This document shows positions 43,612 through 55,312 of a stretch of DNA of 64,000 nt, one piece after another. This DNA comes from Bradysia coprophila (lineage: Eukaryota > Arthropoda > Insecta > Diptera > Sciaridae). The position numbers were made by a program, and so were the translations under genes. Every line of letters starts with the position of its first letter. Position 1 is the first letter of the stretch. Location: NCBI RefSeq assembly GCF_014529535.1, contig NC_050738.1, positions 5,030,588 to 5,094,587 on the forward strand, given 5' to 3'. Below the pieces are notes generated by a model, which was given only the letters and a program-made list of their open reading frames with translations, was not told where the DNA came from and did no database searches.

Positions 43612-45614
43612 ATGGCATTCACCCGTAGAACAGAAGTCAGACACATATCACAAGCGGAATTGATTAAAATCGCGGAAATATTGAATGTACCGTCTAGCAG
43701 CCCGGCCTGGAAAAAGGTGATGCAAATTGTGCCTTCCGAATTGATAGATCATGAACAATTGAACGATTGCAAACCGAAGTACAATATCCAAAACATCAGG
43801 TAATTATCGAACGAGTTTACAGATCACTAGCGACTGAGTGAATGCTATAATTGTGACCATTCCACAACAGATCAATAGAAAAAGCTGGTGGAAGGCTTAA
43901 AAATTCTGCGTACATTTTCCTTGAAGAATGGATGACTTCTGGCAAAATTCGACCCACACTCAGTCACCTATTACAGCTGCTTGTAAAGTCTGAACTATGG
44001 CGAGCCGCAGAGTACGTAGCAATCAATTTGTTGAGCGGTAAGTCTTGAATCAAATCCCCTCTCTGCTCAGAATCGATAATTATTCATTTCATATCGTTGT
44101 TCAGAAGCACCACCTCAGCGACCAACGACAGGACCTGCCGCAAAAATAGACATTTCTTTGCCAGACGACTTGGGCGGTATTGATAACGAACTGTTGAACG
44201 GAAACTATCCGAATACATCGGAGATTATATGGATTTGAATCAGTGCCATGAAGCTGCCAGTAAAAACATTGCGAGCAAGCAAATATTTGACCGTTCGTTG
44301 ATGCCGGATCGCCCCATAAGCGAACAGGATTTGATACGTATGTCAACTGCGCCGCAATTGGGTCAAGATGCTACTGCAACGCCAGTACAGACAACTAATG
44401 ACTTAACTCGCAGACCGGAACATCGAGACAGTCAGATACAATTGTCACATGTAAATGGGATACGTCCTACACAACATCGTGCCAATGCGACGAATTCTTC
44501 AACGTCTGCAAACAAATCGTCATCGTCTACAATAACGAAGAATGAAACGGTGGATCGAATTTCCGTTCAACCATCGGACACGCCGCACAATTTTGTACCG
44601 AATTTTCAGTTTTTTAATGGTGGGTCCAACTCTTCCGATAACTCGCAGTCCAATACCGGCGAACTTCCGAATTTGTCGATTTTGAATGTTGCCAATGGTA
44701 CAAACGGTCAACGGGAATGCGTTAGCAGAAATGTTCCGCATATCTCACAAATCACGAATCAATCGCAGTCGACGTCCATCAGTGTGATATCAACTGACGA
44801 AGAAGAAAATTCTACCGGAAATGTTCCGCATTTGTCAGAGATAATGGAACAGCCCAACAATCTAACGGATTGCTCAACGTCGGCTAATTCCTCCGTTCCA
44901 ACGTCGCACAATTTTGTACCGAATTTTCAGTTCTTTAAAGGTGGGTCTGACTATTCCGAAGATTCGCATTCCAATACCGGTGACATTCCGAACTTATCAA
45001 TTTTCAATGTTGCCGATGGTACTGCAAGTGGGCAACCGGAATGCGCAGCCAGAAATGTTCCGTACTTCTCACAGATCACGGATCGATCGCAGTCAACGTC
45101 CGGCAGTGCCATGTCGAGGGTGTATTCAAATGATGAAGGTGAAAATTCTACCGGAAATGTTCCACATTTGTCAGAATTAATGGAACAGCTCAACAATCAA
45201 ACGAATTGCTCAGCGTCAGCTATAAATCCTATGGATCGAATTTCGTCTGTTCCAACATTACCGAATTTTTCGCAATTAATGAATCAGTCGCAGTCGTTAG
45301 ATAATTGGGGGGAGGAACAAAATTCAACCGATCACCATGAGTCGCCAAACGCAAATATTCCACATTTTTCACAATTACTTAGTCAGTCGCATCCAACATC
45401 TGATAATTTAACGTCAGAACAGAATTCCAACGATACACAAGAATGTTTTGATGGAAATGTTCCACATTTGTCACAATTACTGAGTCAGTCGCATCCAACT
45501 TCCGATAATATACCGCAGGAACAGAATTCAACCGATGAAGGAGAATCTTTTGAAGCGAATGTGCCACATTTGTCACAATTAGTAAATCAGTCAACTGATG
45601 GATCGGGAGCATGA
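43612..45614 (+). CDS. tub: Tube adaptor (Toll pathway), array copy 1
   Basis: Exons 43612-43799, 43871-44037 and 44105 onward encode an N-terminal death domain (TRRTEVRHISQAELIKIAEI; FLEEWMTSGKIRPTLSHLLQ; WRAAEYVAINLL) like that of Tube/IRAK4. Tube links MyD88 to Pelle downstream of Toll, in the cytoplasm. The death-domain frame continues through an acidic linker to TGA at 44236-44238. The C-terminal part is a 461-codon frame from ATG 44229 to 45614, shifted by one register. It is Asn/Ser-rich and holds about ten octapeptide Tube motifs (VPHLSQLL-like; ORF residues 146, 169, 199, 253, 277, 311, 344, 377, 411, 445). No kinase domain, as in Drosophila Tube. The two parts clearly belong together, but no splice site joins them. 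A two-base insertion (ATAT for AT, judged by copy 4), a consensus error or reinitiation could explain this. Residue 360 is W here, R in copies 2 and 3. Confidence 0.85.
44583..45230 (+). repeat. Intragenic duplication of a 108-residue block in tube
   Basis: ORF residues about 119-225 and 226-334 are diverged copies of one block. Each opens with HNFVPNFQFF.GGS, then (E/D)(L/I)PNLSI.NVA, RNVP...SQIT..SQSTS, and closes with ENSTGNVPHLSE(I/L)MEQ. So Tube motifs were multiplied first by block duplication inside the gene, before the whole gene was amplified. The same pair exists in copies 2 and 3. Confidence 0.85.
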
Positions 45615-45856
45615 ATATATCTAGTTTTTAATGACCATCGAGATCAAATAACTGACAAACTTAAAATAGAAATATTTCACATTAAAAGTAAGCGTTTGAA
45701 GGAAGTGCTTTGCATTGTTTGTTTTTTTTTGGCACCTTTGAAGCTTTTGAAGCTTGAAGCTTTTTTGAAGCTATCCTTTAGATAGATACTCTATTGAAAT
45801 ACCTTGACAATGGCACATCACTAGAAAACATTTACCCTGAAATCAACTCTGCAACG

Positions 45857-45903
45857 TCTTTGAATGGTATCGTTTTCCTGTTTTCCCGCACCTCCCCATA
45901 AAA
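45857..45903. repeat. Fragment of a transposon end at the copy-class boundary
   Basis: The segment CGTCTTTGAATGGTATCG... up to TTTTCCCGCACCTCCCCAT matches the outer end of the TIR element at 7012-7808 on both of its ends. Tube copies 1-3 and copies 4-5 share sequence up to this fragment and diverge immediately after CCCGCACCT. Confidence 0.55.
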
Positions 45904-46426
45904 TTCTTGAAGTCAGACCTCGGCGTTTTCAATGTTTTGTATCTCGCAATGGACTCTTTAGATTCAGTGCATACTTTGCAGAAGCATCTGTAGTAAATCC
46001 AGATGGCGATAGGTCGGAAACCGGAATTACTCAAGAAATAATTGAAATTGACTCACCCTTATAGACAAGATAAGAGCAATTTTGTGGAAATTACGCCGTT
46101 TACATTCTACGTTTTTGTGGTTTAATGGAGGCCCGTTTACAAACTTGACATATAGCGTAGGGTATAGATATCTGCTTGTTGAGACGGCAATGTTTCAAGG
46201 TTAAGAGACACTAACTCAAGAACAAGCTCACTAAACAAAAAAATTGTTTTTTGAAAACGAAAATTTTCAAAAAATTTGCCTCAATCATGGAATTACGTTA
46301 ATGAAGAGCTGTGGGAAGTCCTAACCCACTAAAAAATATGAAAAAAAAAATCCTTGACTGAGGAACACAAAATTTTTGACTTAAACCCTTTTTCTCAAAA
46401 ATTTACCATCTGGGACCTATGAGCGT

Positions 46427-49400
46427 AAATGTAAATGACACGGCAAATGATAGGTATTGTCAATACCAATCCAGGAAAAAAAAGTTTTTTAAAATCGGGT
46501 GAGTGGACCATGAGTTAGGGCCTTAGAAGTGAAAAGCTACCAGGGCCCTATGTGTATTTTACATAGAACTCAAGTAAATTTCATTCGTTTTTCGTAATTT
46601 TTGTGTCATTTGGAAGGTAATCAAAGGCCGAATAGAATGTAGTTGAAAAAAAATTAAATTTGGGTCCTCGGACTAAGGCCGCTACTAGGGCCCTATGCGT
46701 ATTTTACATACAACTCGAGTAAATTTCATCCGTTTTTCGTAATTTTTGTTTCATTTGAAAGATAATCGAACACCGAATAGAATGTTGTTGAAAAAAAAAA
46801 ATTAAATTTGGATCCTCGGACTGAGGCCGATACTAGGCCCTATGTGTATTTATACTCAATAAATTAAAATTTTAGGGCTATTTGAAATTTTTGTTTTATT
46901 TGAAAGGAACGTCGTACGGGGCTTCGTAATTGCGCTATGCGCAATTTCTAAGATGTACACATTACATAATAATTTTACTTTAACTACTTTAACCGGCGCA
47001 TAGACTTACGGTCAAAGTAGGGTGACAGACGCACTAGGGTCACGGACGCAATAGATATACGGGTTTGTACGGGGCTCAGTCGCAGCAAACGCTCCGACTG
47101 TTCTGATGGCTCGTTTTGTGTCTATTGCCTGGATTATTTGTGAACACGACAGAGTAAAGGTTTATTTTACTCTGCCGTGTTTGTGAATCGGTCTCATTCG
47201 AATTAATAATAAAATTTCAGTCACTTCTCAAATTTCGTTTTAAATAAACGAAATATTAGTAGCCGAAAGCTCTACCGAGTGAAATGCAGCTTGGAAACTA
47301 AAGCTCAAATGTTATAGATTTTTAGTACATTCCGTACGTCAGTCCAAATATATTTATTTTGACGAGTGATTGAGTACGTGATAAGGCAATGTAATAGTAT
47401 CCTTGCTTGTAAGTATCTTGTTTTGACAAGGGTGACCTTTGCGGAAAAAGTCTAAGGCGAGTGGAGTAATCACACAAGCCAAAACGCTATTTACGTATCT
47501 GTAGTGGACGAAAGTGCCTAAAATCAACCAACCGCAACAAGGCGCAATTTTTTTTATTTTTTTATTTTTGTGAACCAACTTTACTGCTATGACATTTCAT
47601 GGCTATTTACCGGAGTGAAATTCTACTGTAGGTATATGATATGTAGTACAAATTTCCAACACAAAATTACGGGCATTTCAGCGTTCTATGCAACCTGTTG
47701 ACATAAAATCACCTTGGTTGTGACGTATATTCTAGTACAGACACTTGTTGCGTTGTTTACAAAATCAAATCAAATGAGTAATGAAAACAGATTGTAGACT
47801 TCTTGTCATTGTTGTGTGACATTAAATGCTTGCTACGTAAACTGGGTTTTTACTTGTGAATGAGTCAATTCATAACTTACTCGACGCTACTCATCAGTAA
47901 TAGGTAATTATGAGCTTAGACAATAGACAGCTGTTAGAACTATTAATTTTGTGGATTAATACGGCCTTAAGATAATCAATGTACAATACACAGTGTCCTC
48001 TTTTGAATCATAACAAATCGAAGAATGTTTTCTGTTATCAGAGCCTTATCATCAACTTGAAAACAATCGGACAGCCGATATTATTTATACTCTCAGTACA
48101 TCAAGCGATTTTTCTATTTATTTAGAAAATGGCATTCACCCGTAGAACAGAAGTCAGACACATATCACAAGCGGAATTGATTAAAATCGCGGAAATATTG
48201 AATGTACCGTCTAGCAGCCCGGCCTGGAAAAAGGTGATGCAAATTGTGCCTTCCGAATTGATAGATCATGAACAATTGAACGATTGCAAACCGAAGTACA
48301 ATATCCAAAACATCAGGTAATTATCGAACGAGTTTACAGATCACTAGCGACTGAGTGAATGCTATAATTGTGACCATTCCACAACAGATCAATAGAAAAA
48401 GCTGGTGGAAGGCTTAAAAATTCTGCGTACATTTTCCTTGAAGAATGGATGACTTCTGGCAAAATTCGACCCACACTCAGTCACCTATTACAGCTGCTTG
48501 TAAAGTCTGAACTATGGCGAGCCGCAGAGTACGTAGCAATCAATTTGTTGAGCGGTAAGTCTTGAATCAAATCCCCTCTCTGCTCAGAATCGATAATTAT
48601 TCATTTCATATCGTTGTTCAGAAGCACCACCTCAGCGACCAACGACAGGACCTGCCGCAAAAATAGACATTTCTTTGCCAGACGACTTGGGCGGTATTGA
48701 TAACGAACTGTTGAACGGAAACTATCCGAATACATCGGAGATTATATGGATTTGAATCAGTGCCATGAAGCTGCCAGTAAAAACATTGCGAGCAAGCAAA
48801 TATTTGACCGTTCGTTGATGCCGGATCGCCCCATAAGCGAACAGGATTTGATACGTATGTCAACTGCGCCGCAATTGGGTCAAGATGCTACTGCAACGCC
48901 AGTACAGACAACTAATGACTTAACTCGCAGACCGGAACATCGAGACAGTCAGATACAATTGTCACATGTAAATGGGATACGTCCTACACAACATCGTGCC
49001 AATGCGACGAATTCTTCAACGTCTGCAAACAAATCGTCATCGTCTACAATAACGAAGAATGAAACGGTGGATCGAATTTCCGTTCAACCATCGGACACGC
49101 CGCACAATTTTGTACCGAATTTTCAGTTTTTTAATGGTGGGTCCAACTCTTCCGATAACTCGCAGTCCAATACCGGCGAACTTCCGAATTTGTCGATTTT
49201 GAATGTTGCCAATGGTACAAACGGTCAACGGGAATGCGTTAGCAGAAATGTTCCGCATATCTCACAAATCACGAATCAATCGCAGTCGACGTCCATCAGT
49301 GTGATATCAACTGACGAAGAAGAAAATTCTACCGGAAATGTTCCGCATTTGTCAGAGATAATGGAACAGCCCAACAATCTAACGGATTGCTCAACGTCGG

Positions 49401-50943
49401 CTAATTCCTCCGTTCCAACGTCGCACAATTTTGTACCGAATTTTCAGTTCTTTAAAGGTGGGTCTGACTATTCCGAAGATTCGCATTCCAATACCGGTGA
49501 CATTCCGAACTTATCAATTTTCAATGTTGCCGATGGTACTGCAAGTGGGCAACCGGAATGCGCAGCCAGAAATGTTCCGTACTTCTCACAGATCACGGAT
49601 CGATCGCAGTCAACGTCCGGCAGTGCCATGTCGAGGGTGTATTCAAATGATGAAGGTGAAAATTCTACCGGAAATGTTCCACATTTGTCAGAATTAATGG
49701 AACAGCTCAACAATCAAACGAATTGCTCAGCGTCAGCTATAAATCCTATGGATCGAATTTCGTCTGTTCCAACATTACCGAATTTTTCGCAATTAATGAA
49801 TCAGTCGCAGTCGTTAGATAATCGGGGGGAGGAACAAAATTCAACCGATCACCATGAGTCGCCAAACGCAAATATTCCACATTTTTCACAATTACTTAGT
49901 CAGTCGCATCCAACATCTGATAATTTAACGTCAGAACAGAATTCCAACGATACACAAGAATGTTTTGATGGAAATGTTCCACATTTGTCACAATTACTGA
50001 GTCAGTCGCATCCAACTTCCGATAATATACCGCAGGAACAGAATTCAACCGATGAAGGAGAATCTTTTGAAGCGAATGTGCCACATTTGTCACAATTAGT
50101 AAATCAGTCAACTGATGGATCGGGAGCATGAATATATCTAGTTTTTAATGACCATCGAGATCAAATAACTGACAAACTTAAAATAGAAATATTTCACATT
50201 AAAAGTAAGCGTTTGAAGGAAGTGCTTTGCATTGTTTGTTTTTTTTTGGCACCTTTGAAGCTTTTGAAGCTTGAAGCTTTTTTGAAGCTATCCTTTAGAT
50301 AGATACTCTATTGAAATACCTTGACAATGGCACATCACTAGAAAACATTTACCCTGAAATCAACTCTGCAACGTCTTTGAATGGTATCGTTTTCCTGTTT
50401 TCCCGCACCTCCCCATAAAATTCTTGAAGTCAGACCTCGGCGTTTTCAATGTTTTGTATCTCGCAATGGACTCTTTAGATTCAGTGCATACTTTGCAGAA
50501 GCATCTGTAGTAAATCCAGATGGCGATAGGTCGGAAACCGGAATTACTCAAGAAATAATTGAAATTGACTCACCCTTATAGACAAGATAAGAGCAATTTT
50601 GTGGAAATTACGCCGTTTACATTCTACGTTTTTGTGGTTTAATGGAGGCCCGTTTACAAACTTGACATATAGCGTAGGGTATAGATATCTGCTTGTTGAG
50701 ACGGCAATGTTTCAAGGTTAAGAGACACTAACTCAAGAACAAGCTCACTAAACAAAAAAATTGTTTTTTGAAAACGAAAATTTTCAAAAAATTTGCCTCA
50801 ATCATGGAATTACGTTAATGAAGAGCTGTGGGAAGTCCTAACCCACTAAAAAATATGAAAAAAAAAATCCTTGACTGAGGAACACAAAATTTTTGACTTA
50901 AACCCTTTTTCTCAAAAATTTACCATCTGGGACCTATGAGCGT
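46427..50943. repeat. Tandem tube unit 2 (4517 bp)
   Basis: Near-identical to unit 1 along its whole length. Observed differences include a shorter T-run near 47549, C at 49825 (Trp to Arg codon in tube), and one base more in the A-run near 46791. It contains the same TIR-element right half, hairpin, tube copy and flanks. Confidence 0.92.
48129..50131 (+). CDS. tub: Tube adaptor (Toll pathway), array copy 2
   Basis: Exons 48129-48316, 48388-48554 and 48622-48755 (death domain and linker, ending at TGA) and the overlapping 461-codon Tube-motif frame 48746-50131. The protein parts are identical to copy 1 except Arg for Trp at Tube-frame residue 360. The same frame break, with ATG and TGA overlapping, is present. 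The upstream sequence is also duplicated, so any promoter within 1.2 kb would be retained, and expression of every copy is possible. Function as for copy 1. Confidence 0.85.
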
Positions 50944-53900
50944 AAATGTAAATGACACGGCAAATGATAGGTATTGTCAATACCAATGCAGGAAAAAAAA
51001 GTTTTTTAAAATCGGGTGAGTGGACCATGAGTTAGGGCCTTAGAAGTGAAAAGCTACCAGGGCCCTATGTGTATTTTACATAGAACTCAAGTAAATTTCA
51101 TTCGTTTTTCGTAATTTTTGTGTCATTTGGAAGGTAATCAAAGGCCGAATAGAATGTAGTTGAAAAAAAATTAAATTTGGATCCTCGGACTGAGGCCGAT
51201 ACTAGGCCCTATGTGTATTTATACTCAATAAATTAAAATTTTAGGGCTATTTGAAATTTTTGTTTTATTTGAAAGGAACGTCGTACGGGGCTTCGTAATT
51301 GCGCTATGCGCAATTTCTAAGATGTACACATTACATAATAATTTTACTTTAACTACTTTAACCGGCGCATAGACTTACGGTCAAAGTAGGGTGACAGACG
51401 CACTAGGGTCACGTACGCAATAGATATACGGGTTTGTACGGGGCTCAGTCGCAGCAAACGCTCCGACTGTTCTGATGGCTCGTTTTGTGTCTATTGCCTG
51501 GATTATTTGTGAACACGACAGAGTAAAGGTTTATTTTACTCTGCCGTGTTTGTGAATCGGTCTCATTCGAATTAATAATAAAATTTCAGTCACTTCTCAA
51601 ATTTCGTTTTAAATAAACGAAATATTAGTAGCCGAAAGCTCTACCGAGTGAAATGCAGCTTGGAAACTAAAGCTCAAATGTTATAGATTTTTAGTACATT
51701 CCGTACGTCAGTCCAAATATATTTATTTTGACGAGTGATTGAGTACGTGATAAGGCAATGTAATAGTATCCTTGCTTGTAAGTATCTTGTTTTGACAAGG
51801 GTGACCTTTGCGGAAAAAGTCTAAGGCGAGTGGAGTAATCACACAAGCCAAAACGCTATTTACGTATCTGTAGTGGACGAAAGTGCCTAAAATCAACCAA
51901 CCGCAACAAGGCGCAATTTTTTTTATTTTTTTATTTTTGTGAACCAACTTTACTGCTATGACATTTCATGGCTATTTACCGGAGTGAAATTCTACTGTAG
52001 GTATATGATATGTAGTACAAATTTCCAACACAAAATTACGGGCATTTCAGCGTTCTATGCAACCTGTTGACATAAAATCACCTTGGTTGTGACGTATATT
52101 CTAGTACAGACACTTGTTGCGTTGTTTACAAAATCAAATCAAATGAGTAATGAAAACAGATTGTAGACTTCTTGTCATTGTTGTGTGACATTAAATGCTT
52201 GCTACGTAAACTGGGTTTTTACTTGTGAATGAGTCAATTCATAACTTACTCGACGCTACTCATCAGTAATAGGTAATTATGAGCTTAGACAATAGACAGC
52301 TGTTAGAACTATTAATTTTGTGGATTAATACGGCCTTAAGATAATCAATGTACAATACACAGTGTCCTCTTTTGAATCATAACAAATCGAAGAATGTTTT
52401 CTGTTATCAGAGCCTTATCATCAACTTGAAAACAATCGGACAGCCGATATTATTTATACTCTCAGTACATCAAGCGATTTTTCTATTTATTTAGAAAATG
52501 GCATTCACCCGTAGAACAGAAGTCAGACACATATCACAAGCGGAATTGATTAAAATCGCGGAAATATTGAATGTACCGTCTAGCAGCCCGGCCTGGAAAA
52601 AGGTGATGCAAATTGTGCCTTCCGAATTGATAGATCATGAACAATTGAACGATTGCAAACCGAAGTACAATATCCAAAACATCAGGTAATTATCGAACGA
52701 GTTTACAGATCACTAGCGACTGAGTGAATGCTATAATTGTGACCATTCCACAACAGATCAATAGAAAAAGCTGGTGGAAGGCTTAAAAATTCTGCGTACA
52801 TTTTCCTTGAAGAATGGATGACTTCTGGCAAAATTCGACCCACACTCAGTCACCTATTACAGCTGCTTGTAAAGTCTGAACTATGGCGAGCCGCAGAGTA
52901 CGTAGCAATCAATTTGTTGAGCGGTAAGTCTTGAATCAAATCCCCTCTCTGCTCAGAATCGATAATTATTCATTTCATATCGTTGTTCAGAAGCACCACC
53001 TCAGCGACCAACGACAGGACCTGCCGCAAAAATAGACATTTCTTTGCCAGACGACTTGGGCGGTATTGATAACGAACTGTTGAACGGAAACTATCCGAAT
53101 ACATCGGAGATTATATGGATTTGAATCAGTGCCATGAAGCTGCCAGTAAAAACATTGCGAGCAAGCAAATATTTGACCGTTCGTTGATGCCGGATCGCCC
53201 CATAAGCGAACAGGATTTGATACGTATGTCAACTGCGCCGCAATTGGGTCAAGATGCTACTGCAACGCCAGTACAGACAACTAATGACTTAACTCGCAGA
53301 CCGGAACATCGAGACAGTCAGATACAATTGTCACATGTAAATGGGATACGTCCTACACAACATCGTGCCAATGCGACGAATTCTTCAACGTCTGCAAACA
53401 AATCGTCATCGTCTACAATAACGAAGAATGAGACGGTGGATCGAATTTCCGTTCAACCATCGGACACGCCGCACAATTTTGTACCGAATTTTCAGTTTTT
53501 TAATGGTGGGTCCAACTCTTCCGATAACTCGCAGTCCAATACCGGCGAACTTCCGAATTTGTCGATTTTGAATGTTGCCAATGGTACAAACGGTCAACGG
53601 GAATGCGTTAGCAGAAATGTTCCGCATATCTCACAAATCACGAATCAATCGCAGTCGACGTCCATCAGTGTGATATCAACTGACGAAGAAGAAAATTCTA
53701 CCGGAAATGTTCCGCATTTGTCAGAGATAATGGAACAGCCCAACAATCTAACGGATTGCTCAACGTCGGCTAATTCCTCCGTTCCAACGTCGCACAATTT
53801 TGTACCGAATTTTCAGTTCTTTAAAGGTGGGTCTGACTATTCCGAAGATTCGCATTCCAATACCGGTGACATTCCGAACTTATCAATTTTCAATGTTGCC

Positions 53901-55312
53901 GATGGTACTGCAAGTGGGCAACCGGAATGCGCAGCCAGAAATGTTCCGTACTTCTCACAGATCACGGATCGATCGCAGTCAACGTCCGGCAGTGCCATGT
54001 CGAGGGTGTATTCAAATGATGAAGGTGAAAATTCTACCGGAAATGTTCCACATTTGTCAGAATTAATGGAACAGCTCAACAATCAAACGAATTGCTCAGC
54101 GTCAGCTATAAATCCTATGGATCGAATTTCGTCTGTTCCAACATTACCGAATTTTTCGCAATTAATGAATCAGTCGCAGTCGTTAGATAATCGGGGGGAG
54201 GAACAAAATTCAACCGATCACCATGAGTCGCCAAACGCAAATATTCCACATTTTTCACAATTACTTAGTCAGTCGCATCCAACATCTGATAATTTAACGT
54301 CAGAACAGAATTCCAACGATACACAAGAATGTTTTGATGGAAATGTTCCACATTTGTCACAATTACTGAGTCAGTCGCATCCAACTTCCGATAATATACC
54401 GCAGGAACAGAATTCAACCGATGAAGGAGAATCTTTTGAAGCGAATGTGCCACATTTGTCACAATTAGTAAATCAGTCAACTGATGGATCGGGAGCATGA
54501 ATATATCTAGTTTTTAATGACCATCGAGATCAAATAACTGACAAACTTAAAATAGAAATATTTCACATTAAAAGTAAGCGTTTGAAGGAAGTGCTTTGCA
54601 TTGTTTGTTTTTTTTTGGCACCTCTGAAGCTTTTGAAGCTTGAAGCTTTTTTGAAGCTATCCTTTAGATAGATACTCTATTGAAATACCTTGACAATGGC
54701 ACATCACTAGAAAACATTTACCCTGAAATCAACTCTGCAACGTCTTTGAATGGTATCGTTTTCCTGTTTTCCCGCACCTCCCCATAAAATTCTTGAAGTC
54801 AGACCTCGGCGTTTTCAATGTTTTGTATCTCGCAATGGACTCTTTAGATTCAGTGCATACTTTGCAGAAGCATCTGTAGTAAATCCAGATGGCGATAGGT
54901 CGGAAACCGGAATTACTCAAGAAATAATTGAAATTGACTCACCCTTATAGACAAGATAAGAGCAATTTTGTGGAAATTACGCCGTTTACATTCTACGTTT
55001 TTGTGGTTTAATGGAGGCCCGTTTACAAACTTGACATATAGCGTAGGGTATAGATATCTGCTTGTTGAGACGGCAATGTTTCAAGGTTAAGAGACACTAA
55101 CTCAAGAACAAGCTCACTAAACAAAAAAATTGTTTTTTGAAAACGAAAATTTTCAAAAAATTTGCCTCAATCATGGAATTACGTTAATGAAGAGCTGTGG
55201 GAAGTCCTAACCCACTAAAAAATATGAAAAAAAAAATCCTTGACTGAGGAACACAAAATTTTTGACTTAAACCCTTTTTCTCAAAAATTTACCATCTGGG
55301 ACCTATGAGCGT
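50944..55312. repeat. Tandem tube unit 3 (4369 bp), one subrepeat shorter
   Basis: Shorter than units 1 and 2 by 148 bp because one of the roughly 147-bp subrepeats of the TIR-element part is missing: after the first AATTTGG it continues directly as ATCCTCGGACTGAGGCCGAT (51174-51200). A T at 51413 (CACGTACGC, versus CACGGACGC in units 1-2) is shared with unit 4 (55930), which gives an order of duplication. Confidence 0.9.
52498..54500 (+). CDS. tub: Tube adaptor (Toll pathway), array copy 3
   Basis: Exons 52498-52685, 52757-52923 and 52991-53124 for the death domain and linker, and the overlapping Tube-motif frame 53115-54500 (461 codons). It matches copy 2 in protein sequence, including Arg at residue 360; one synonymous change (GAG for GAA, about 53431) is seen. 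It has the same ATG/TGA overlap as copies 1 and 2. Near identity without frame decay in either part points to very recent amplification, sequence homogenisation, or assembly duplication. Confidence 0.85.

Larger units (their letters stand above)
41910..46426. repeat. Tandem tube unit 1 (4517 bp)
   Basis: The segment starting AAATGTAAATGACACGGCAA at 41910 starts again at 46427, 50944 and 55313. Unit 1 carries the right part of the TIR element, about 1.2 kb of upstream DNA, tube copy 1 and about 0.8 kb of downstream DNA. Differences from unit 2 are a few single bases. The junction (GAGCGTAAAT|GTAAATGACA) shows AAAT microhomology. Confidence 0.92.

Noticed and set aside
44101-44346. Antisense ORFs repeated in every tube unit (81, 73, 81 and 77 codons)
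   Set aside because: They are antisense shadows of the tube coding sequence and recur only because the unit is duplicated.
45843-46064. 66- and 63-codon ORFs downstream of each tube copy as independent genes
   Set aside because: The first third lies in a transposon-end fragment and no start context or conserved domain is visible. Only the segment after 45981 is kept, as a possible exon.
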